A DNA stretch of 64,000 nt, taken from NCBI GenBank assembly GCA_003864495.1, contig ML133436.1, positions 3,411,326-3,475,325 of the forward strand, in the 5' to 3' direction. Each line of letters opens with the position of its first letter. Position 1 is the stretch's first letter. The position numbers were made by a program, and so were the translations under genes. Positions 56,262 through 64,000 of this stretch are shown here, one piece after another. The notes beneath the pieces are model-generated. The model was not told the DNA's origin, did no database searches, and worked only from the letters and a program-made list of their open reading frames with translations. Source of the DNA: Nemopilema nomurai. Taxonomy: Eukaryota; Cnidaria; Scyphozoa; Rhizostomeae; Rhizostomatidae.

Positions 56262-59200
56262 ATAGCCTTTGCGTTTTCACGGATTTCGGAGTCCACCGAC
56301 AAACCTCCGTTACTTTTGAAATACACATGATAGAAAGCTGAAATCAACATCAAAATGCTTTTCTTTTGATTGTCTTTTGCTGTGGATTGAAAATGGGTGT
56401 AAAATTTCTGGGTCAAAAATTACCCATTTTGCAAGGCTATAGCCTTTGCGTTTTCACGGATTTCGGAGTCCACCGACAAACCTCCGTTACTTTTGAAATA
56501 CACATGATAGAAAGCTGAAATCAACATCAAAATGCTTTTCTTTTGATTGTCTTTTGCTGTGGATTGAAAATGGGTGTAAAATTTCTGGTCAAAAATTACC
56601 CATTTTGCAAGGCTATAGCCTTTGCGTTTTCACGGATTTCGGAGTCCACCGACAAACCTCCGTTACTTTTGAAATACACATGATAGAAAGCTGAAATCAA
56701 CATCAAAATGCTTTTCTTTTGATTGTCTTTTGCTGTGGATTGAAAATGGGTGTAAAATTTCTGGGTCAAAAATTACCCATTTTGCAAGGCTATAGCCTTT
56801 GCGTTTTCACGGATTTCGGAGTCCACCGACAAACCTCCGTTACTTTTGAAATACACATGATAGAAAGCTGAAATCAACATCAAAATGCTTTTCTTTTGAT
56901 TGTCTTTTGCTGTGGATTGAAAATGGGTGTAAAATTTCTGGGTCAAAAATTACCCATTTTGCAAGGCTATAGCCTTTGCGTTTTCACGGATTTCGGTCCA
57001 CCGACAAACCTCCGTTACTTTTGAAATACACATGATAGAAAGCTGAAATCAACATCAAAATGCTTTTCTTTTGATTGTCTTTTGCTGTGGATTGAAAATG
57101 GTGTAAAATTTCTGGGTCAAAAATTACCCATTTTGCAAGGCTATAGCCTTTGCGTTTTCACGGATTTCGGAGTCCACCGACAAACCTCCGTTACTTTTGA
57201 AATACACATGATAGAAAGCTGAAATCAACATCAAAATGCTTTTCTTTTGATTGTCTTTTGCTGTGGATTGAAAATGGGTGTAAAATTTCTGGGTCAAAAA
57301 TTACCCATTTTGCAAGGCTATAGCCTTTGCGTTTTCACGGATTTCGGAGTCCACCGACAAACCTCCGTTACTTTTGAAATACACATGATAGAAAGCTGAA
57401 ATCAACATCAAAATGCTTTTCTTTTGATTGTCTTTTGCTGTGGATTGAAAATGGGTGTAAAATTTCTGGGTCAAAAATTACCCATTTTGCAAGGCTATAG
57501 CCTTTGCGTTTTCACGGATTTCGAGTCCACCGACAAACCTCCGTTACTTTTGAAATACACATGATAGAAAGCTGAAATCAACATCAAAATGCTTTTCTTT
57601 TGATTGTCTTTTGCTGTGGATTGAAAATGGGTGTAAAATTTCTGGGTCAAAAATTACCCATTTTGCAAGGCTATAGCCTTTGCGTTTTTACGGATTTCGG
57701 AGTCCACCGACAAACCTCCGTTACTTTTGAAATACACATGATAGAAAGCTGAAATCAACATCAAAATGCTTTTCTTTTGATTGTCTTTTGCTGTGGATTG
57801 AAAATGGGTGTAAAATTTCTGGGTCAAAAATTACCCATTTTGCAAGGCTATAGCCTTTGCGTTTTCACGGATTTCGGAGTCCACCGACAAACCTCCGTTA
57901 CTTTTGAAATACACATGATAGAAAGCTGAAATCAACATCAAAATGCTTTTCTTTTGATTGTCTTTTGCTGTGGATTGAAAATGGGTGTAAAATTTCTGGG
58001 TCAAAAATTACCCATTTTGCAAGGCTATAGCCTTTGCGTTTTCACGGATTTCGGAGTCCACCGACAAACCTCCGTTACTTTTGAAATACACATGATAGAA
58101 AGCTGAAATCAACATCAAAATGCTTTTCTTTTGATTGTCTTTTGCTGTGGATTGAAAATGGGTGTAAAATTTCTGGGTCAAAAATTACCCATTTTGCAAG
58201 GCTATAGCCTTTGCGTTTTCACGGATTTCGAGTCCACCGACAAACCTCCGTTACTTTTGAAATACACATGATAGAAAGCTGAAATCAACATCAAAATGCT
58301 TTTCTTTTGATTGTCTTTTGCTGTGGATTGAAAATGGGTGTAAAATTTCTGGGTCAAAAATTACCCATTTTGCAAGGCTATAGCCTTTGCGTTTTCACGG
58401 ATTCGGAGTCCACCGACAAACCTCCGTTACTTTTGAAATACACATGATAGAAAGCTGAAATCAACATCAAAATGCTTTTCTTTTGATTGTCTTTTGCTGT
58501 GGATTGAAAATGGGTGTAAATTTCTGGGTCAAAAATTACCCATTTTGCAAGGCTATAGCCTTTGCGTTTTCACGGATTTCGAGTCCACCGACAAACCTCC
58601 GTTACTTTTGAAATACACATGATAGAAAGCTGAAATCAACATCAAAATGCTTTTCTTTTGATTGTCTTTTGCTGTGGATTGAAAATGGGTGTAAAATTTC
58701 TGGGTCAAAAATTACCCATTTTGCAAGGCTATAGCCTTTGCGTTTTACGGATTTCGGAGTCCACCGACAAACCTCCGTTACTTTTGAAATACACATGATA
58801 GAAAGCTGAAATCAACATCAAAATGCTTTTCTTTTGATTGTCTTTTGCTGTGGATTGAAAATGGGTGTAAAATTTCTGGGTCAAAAATTACCCATTTTGC
58901 AAGGCTATAGCCTTTGCGTTTTCACGGATTTCGGAGTCCACCGACAAACCTCCGTTACTTTTGAAATACACATGATAGAAAGCTGAAATCAACATCAAAA
59001 TGCTTTTCTTTTGATTGTCTTTTGCTGTGGATTGAAAATGGGTGTAAAATTTCTGGGTCAAAAATTACCCATTTTGCAAGGCTATAGCCTTTGCGTTTTC
59101 ACGGATTTCGGAGTCCACCGACAAACCTCCGTTACTTTTGAAATACACATGATAGAAAGCTGAAATCAACATCAAAATGCTTTTCTTTTGATTGTCTTTT

Positions 59201-60327
59201 GCTGTGGATTGAAAATGGGTGTAAAATTTCTGGGTCAAAAATTACCCATTTTGCAAGGCTATAGCCTTTGCGTTTTTACGGATTTCGGAGTCCACCGACA
59301 AACCTCCGTTACTTTTGAAATACACATGATAGAAAGCTGAAATCAACATCAAAATGCTTTTCTTTTGATTGTCTTTTGCTGTGGATTGAAAATGGGTGTA
59401 AAATTTCTGGGTCAAAAATTACCCATTTTGCAAGGCTATAGCCTTTGCGTTTTCACGGATTTCGGAGTCCACCGACAAACCTCCGTTACTTTTGAAATAC
59501 ACATGATAGAAAGCTGAAATCAACATCAAAATGCTTTTCTTTTGATTGTCTTTTGCTGTGGATTGAAAATGGGTGTGAAAATTTTGGGTCAAAAATTACC
59601 CATTTTGCAAGGCTATAGCCTTTGCGTTTTTACGGATTTCGGAGTCCACCGACAAACCTCCGTTACTTTTGAAATACACATGATAGAAAGCTGAAATCAA
59701 CATCAAAATGCTTTTCTTTTGATTGTCTTTTGCTGTGGATTGAAAATGGGTGTAAAATTTCTGGGTCAAAAATTACCCATTTTGCAAGGCTATAGCCTTT
59801 GCGTTTTTACGGATTTCGGAGTCCACCGACAAACCTCCGTTACTTTTGAAATACACATGATAGAAAGCTGAAATCAACATCAAAATGCTTTTCTTTTGAT
59901 TGTCTTTTGCTGTGGATTGAAAATGGGTGTAAAATTTCTGGGTCAAAAATTACCCATTTTGCAAGGCTATAGCCTTTGCGTTTTCACGGATTTCGGAGTC
60001 CACCGACAAACCTCCGTTACTTTTGAAATACACATGATAGAAAGCTGAAATCACATCAAAATGCTTTTCTTTTGATTGTCTTTTGCTGTGGATTGAAAAT
60101 GGGTGTAAAATTTTTGGGTCAAAAATTACCCATTTTGCAAGGCTATAGCCTTTGCGTTTTCACGGATTCCTGATTCAACCGAGAAAAACCTCCGTTACTT
60201 TTGAAATACACATGATAGAAAGCTGAAATCAACATCAAAATGCTTTTCTTTTGATTGTCTTTTGCTGTGGATTGAAAATGGGTGTAAAATTTCTGGGTCA
60301 AAAATTACCCATTTTGCAAGGCTATAG
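56262..60327 (+). repeat. ~177-bp satellite array, block 3
   Basis: About 23 monomers between element copies 2 and 3. The last one (from about 60160) is the TTCCTGATTCAACCGAG type otherwise seen mainly at the left array edge, and the monomers at about 59580 and 60108 have TTTTGGGTC in place of TTCTGGGTC. Confidence 0.97.
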
Positions 60328-60704
60328 TGTAACGACACAGGGTTCCCTTACGGACAGTATCACGTGACATTTGCACCATTGCGCTGTGATTGCATCAGCG
60401 TCTGTAAAGATGTTTTTTGTATTACGTAATTATTATTTTAAGGTTCGCTCAGGTTATAAAAAGGGTTGTTTCATAAGTTAGGGGTAGTCTTGTCGAAAGT
60501 TTTGCTGTACTGCTAGGAGCTCTGTCGCTATTTGTCGTGCCTGTTGAAGCCGTGTCGTTATTGTCGAACTTGCTGTTAGCCGTTAGTCGTATCATTGCCA
60601 TAAAAAAGGAGAATTTTGATCTTATCCGCCGTTGCCGTATTTTTGAGGATTTCTACCAACAAAGAACTCACGTTTGTGAAACCCACCTTTTAAGAGGTTT
60701 TACA
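60328..60704 (+). repeat. 5' LTR, copy 3
   Basis: 377 bp, TGTAACG...TTTTACA, with the ATAAAAAAGGAG form near 60600 shared with all LTRs except the copy 1 5' LTR. Confidence 0.9.
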
Positions 60705-60746
60705 TTGGTGCCCCGTGTGAGGACAGCCAAGCCGAAGGAAAAGAAG

Positions 60747-61172
60747 ATGAGCACTTATCGATACCTGCGAACCACAGACGACCAGCCGATTTGCAATTAC
60801 TGCAAAAGAGTGGGACACGTGGTCAAATATTGCAGAAGACGCCCGTTGAAGCAACCATTGCAAGAAAAAGCTCCTGTTCATGTGGATACAAAAATGAACC
60901 CAGTTTTTGAAGCCGAAATGCAGACGAGAACGACAACCCAAACCACCACTGATCCCTTCGTTGCTCTGTGCAAGTTGTTTCGCCAGTTAGAAGACCTAAC
61001 AAAGGAGCTTGCAATATCGGTCAAAGGTCAGTTGGGTCAGACAATACAAATTGACGAAGCGGAAATATTCAAAACCCCGCTCTCAGCTGTTTTCAAACAT
61101 CTGACGTCAGTGGCACATGAATTTCTCACAAAACCAGGCCAGTGTGTCCAAGCCATGGAAGTTGTCGTTTGA
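60747..61172 (+). CDS. Gag-like zinc-knuckle protein, copy 3 (3' frameshift)
   Basis: 141 codons from ATG 60747. The first 132 or so match copy 1, including the CCHC knuckle (residues 16-29) and the helical region. A two-base deletion at about 61146 (GTGTGTCC for GTGTGATGCC) then shifts the frame, giving VQAMEVVV and an early TGA. The knuckle is therefore kept and only the C-terminal tail is lost. Confidence 0.7.
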   Translation: MSTYRYLRTTDDQPICNYCKRVGHVVKYCRRRPLKQPLQEKAPVHVDTKMNPVFEAEMQTRTTTQTTTDPFVALCKLFRQLEDLTKELAISVKGQLGQTIQIDEAEIFKTPLSAVFKHLTSVAHEFLTKPGQCVQAMEVVV

Positions 61173-61235
61173 TAGAAAAGACAAGACGCAAGGTTTGGTT
61201 CAAGCCAGGAGGCTTGATTTCAAAGGGGGGAGCTA

Positions 61236-61610
61236 TGTAACGACACAGGGTTCCCTTACGGACAGTATCACGTGACATTTGCACCATTGCGCTGTGATTG
61301 CATCAGCGTCTGTAAAGATGTTTTTTGTATTACGTAATTATTATTTTAAGGTTCGCTCAGGTTATAAAAAGGGTTGTTTCATAAGTTAGGGGTAGTCTTG
61401 TCGAAAGTTTTGCTGTACTGCTAGGAGCTCTGTCGCTATTGTCGTGCCTGTTGAAGCCGTGTCGTTATTGTCGAACTTGCTGTTAGCCGTTAGTCGTATC
61501 ATTGCCATAAAAAAGGAGAATTTTGATCTTATCCGCCGTTGCCGTATTTTTGAGGATTTCTACCAACAAAGAACTCACGTTGTGAAACCCACCTTTTAAG
61601 AGGTTTTACA
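61236..61610 (+). repeat. 3' LTR, copy 3
   Basis: 375 bp; two single-base deletions (CTATTGTCG for CTATTTGTCG; ACGTTGTG for ACGTTTGTG). Confidence 0.88.
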
Positions 61611-64000
61611 ATAGCCTTTGCGTTTTCACGGATTTCGGAGTCCACCGACAAACCTCCGTTACTTTTGAAATACACATGATAGAAAGCTGAAATCAACATC
61701 AAAATGCTTTTCTTTTGATTGTCTTTTGCTGTGGATTGAAAATGGGTGTAAAATTTCTGGGTCAAAAATTACCCATTTTGCAAGGCTATAGCCTTTGCGT
61801 TTTCACGGATTTCGGAGTCCACCGACAAACCTCCGTTACTTTTGAAATACACATGATAGAAAGCTGAAATCAACATCAAAATGCTTTTCTTTTGATTGTC
61901 TTTTGCTGTGGATTGAAATGGGTGTAAAATTTCTGGGTCAAAAATTACCCATTTTGCAAGGCTATAGCCTTTGCGTTTTCACGGATTTCGGAGTCCACCG
62001 ACAAACCTCCGTTACTTTTGAAATACACATGATATAAAGCTGAAATCAACATCAAAATGCTTTTCTTTTGATTGTCTTTTGCTGTGGATTGAAAATGGGT
62101 GTAAAATTCTGGGTCAAAAATTGGCCATTTTGGCAAGGCTATAGCCTTTGCGTTTTCACGGATTCCTGAGTCCACCGACAAACCTCCGTTACTTTTGAAA
62201 TACACATGATAGAAAGCTGAAATCAACATCAAAATGCTTTTCTTTTGATTGTCTTTTGCTGTGGATTGAAAATGGGTGTAAATTTCTGGGTCAAAAATTA
62301 CCCATTTTGCAAGGCTATAGCCTTTGCGTTTTCACGGATTTCGGAGTCCACCGACAAACCTCCGTTACTTTTGAAATACACATGATAGAAAGCTGAAATC
62401 AACATCAAAATGCTTTTCTTTTGATTGTCTTTTGCTGTGGATTGAAAATGGGTGTAAAATTTCTGGGTCAAAAATTACCCATTTTGCAAGGCTATAGCCT
62501 TTGCGTTTTCACGGATTCGAGTCCACCGACAAACCTCCGTTACTTTTGAAATACACATGATAGAAAGCTGAAATCAACATCAAAATGCTTTTCTTTTGAT
62601 TGTCTTTTGCTGTGGATTGAAAATGGGTGTAAAATTTCTGGGTCAAAAATTACCCATTTTGCAAGGCTATAGCCTTTGCGTTTTTACGGATTTCGGAGTC
62701 CACCGACAAACCTCCGTTACTTTTGAAATACACATGATAGAAAGCTGAAATCAACATCAAAATGCTTTTCTTTTGATTGTCTTTTGCTGTGGATTGAAAA
62801 TGGGTGTAAAATTTCTGGGTCAAAAATTACCCATTTTGCAAGGCTATAGCCTTTGCGTTTTCACGGATTCCTGAGTCCACCGACAAACCTCCGTTACTTT
62901 TGAAATACACATGATAGAAAGCTGAAATCAACATCAAAATGCTTTTCTTTTGATTGTCTTTTGCTGTGGATTGAAAATGGGTGTGAAATTTCTGGGTCAA
63001 AAATTACCCATTTTGCAAGGCTATAGCCTTTGCGTTTTCACGGATTTCGGAGTCCACCGACAAACCTCCGTTACTTTTGAAATACACATGATATAAAGCT
63101 GAAATCAACATCAAAATGCTTTTCTTTTGATTGTCTTTTGCTGTGGATTGAAAATGGGTGTAAATTTCTGGGTCAAAAATTACCCATTTTGCAAGGCTAT
63201 AGCCTTTGCGTTTTCACGGATTCCTGAGTCCACCGACAAACCTCCGTTACTTTTGAAATACACATGATAGAAAGCTGAAATCAACATCAAAATGCTTTTC
63301 TTTTGATTGTCTTTTGCTGTGGATTGAAAATGGGTGTAAAATTTCTGGGTCAAAAATTACCCATTTTGCAAGGCTATAGCCTTTGCGTTTTCACGGATTC
63401 CTGAGTCCACCGACAAACCTCCGTTACTTTTGAAATACACATGATAGAAAGCTGAAATCAACATCAAAATGCTTTTCTTTTGATTGTCTTTTGCTGTGGA
63501 TTGAAAATGGGTGTGAAATTTCTGGGTCAAAAATTACCCATTTTGCAAGGCTATAGCCTTTGCGTTTTCACGGATTTCGAGTCCACCGACAAACCTCCGT
63601 TACTTTTGAAATACACATGATATAAAGCTGAAATCAACATCAAAATGCTTTTCTTTTGATTGTCTTTTGCTGTGGATTGAAAATGGGTGTAAAATTTCTG
63701 GGTCAAAAATTACCCATTTTGCAAGGCTATAGCCTTTGCGTTTTCACGGATTCCGAGTCCACCGACAAACCTCCGTTACTTTTGAAATACACATGATAGA
63801 AAGCTGAAATCAACATCAAAATGCTTTTCTTTTGATTGTCTTTTGCTGTGGATTGAAAATGGGTGTAAATTTCTGGGTCAAAAATTACCCATTTGCAAGG
63901 CTATAGCCTTTGCGTTTTACGGATTTCGGAGTCCACCGACAAACCTCCGTTACTTTTGAAATACACATGATAGAAAGCTGAAATCAACATCAAAATGCTT
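61611..64000 (+). repeat. ~177-bp satellite array, block 4 (runs off the window)
   Basis: About 13 monomers, more varied than the core: TTCCTGAGTCCACC types at about 62160, 62870, 63210 and 63400, GATATAAAG at 62031, 63091 and 63621, GTGTGAAATT at 62980 and 63515. The order repeats with a period of three monomers. The array continues beyond 64000. Confidence 0.97.

Larger units (their letters stand above)
60328..61610 (+). mobile_element. Miniature LTR element, copy 3
   Basis: A 1283-bp copy with LTRs 60328-60704 and 61236-61610, primer-binding site 60706-60723 and ATAG duplicated at 60324-60327 and 61611-61614. Same insertion base and duplication as copies 1 and 2. Confidence 0.88.

Noticed and set aside
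33842..58796. Dozens of identical 64-93 codon minus-strand ORFs across the satellite
   Set aside because: They recur only because the monomer recurs; length depends on whether an indel makes the unit 176 or 177 bp. No start context, domain or codon bias supports a protein.
41029..61610. Three independent or site-specific LTR insertions
   Set aside because: Same base, same duplication and shared flanking monomer variants are better explained by duplication with the array.
31161..64000. CRISPR array
   Set aside because: Repeats are 177 bp, contiguous and without spacers, in eukaryotic DNA with introns nearby.
31161..64000. CENP-B box in the monomer
   Set aside because: No match to the TTCG--GGAA--CGGGA pattern; TTTTCACGGATTTCGGAG only partly resembles it.
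1..64000. tRNA, rRNA or other structural RNA genes
   Set aside because: No cloverleaf with A and B boxes or rRNA-like block was recognised on either strand; the tRNA-like similarity near 41405 is the retroelement primer site.

Overview
The window is nuclear DNA from an animal: short AT-rich introns with GT-AG borders, a 24-exon HACE1 gene, a meiosis gene of the SYCE2 type, several classes of DNA transposon, a LINE and a long satellite array. Two copies of a cysteine-rich P2X7-ballast-like domain, common in anthozoan and other invertebrate genomes, plus the AT-rich composition, make a cnidarian the best guess. That is inference; no ribosomal or mitochondrial marker is present.

Layout. 1-2135: 3' part of a LINE (reverse transcriptase with YADD, C-terminal CCHC-type motif, poly-A tail), split by a 340-bp insertion with inverted TGTAACG/CGTTACA ends. 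2148-4000: transposon remnants (an inverted-repeat MITE, an internally deleted Harbinger with TAA target duplication, a broken ballast-domain gene). 4000-7830: no convincing gene. 7835-9251: a 1.4-kb DNA element with TTAA target duplication, terminal inverted repeats, a THAP-domain ORF on one strand and ballast-domain exons on the other. 9750-12683 (minus): a small SYCE2-like gene. 13568-30295 (plus): a complete HACE1, an E3 ubiquitin ligase with N-terminal ankyrin repeats and C-terminal HECT domain; all 24 coding exons join in phase to 1142 codons, and the catalytic Cys lies 33 residues from the end. SYCE2-like and HACE1 are head to head with an E2F-type site between them.

31161-64000: a tandem array of a ~177-bp satellite (about 160 monomers, running off the right edge), interrupted by three near-identical copies of a 1.28-kb LTR element. 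Each element copy has ~376-bp LTRs, a primer-binding site, a polypurine tract and a single short ORF with a Gag-type CCHC zinc knuckle but no capsid, protease, reverse transcriptase or integrase. All three copies sit at the same base of the monomer with the same ATAG duplication, and two share rare variants in the flanking monomers. This indicates one insertion that was then copied with the array. The array core is nearly free of substitutions but rich in 1-3 base indels concentrated in two short segments, so part of the variation may be assembly error; both array edges show a three-monomer higher-order pattern.
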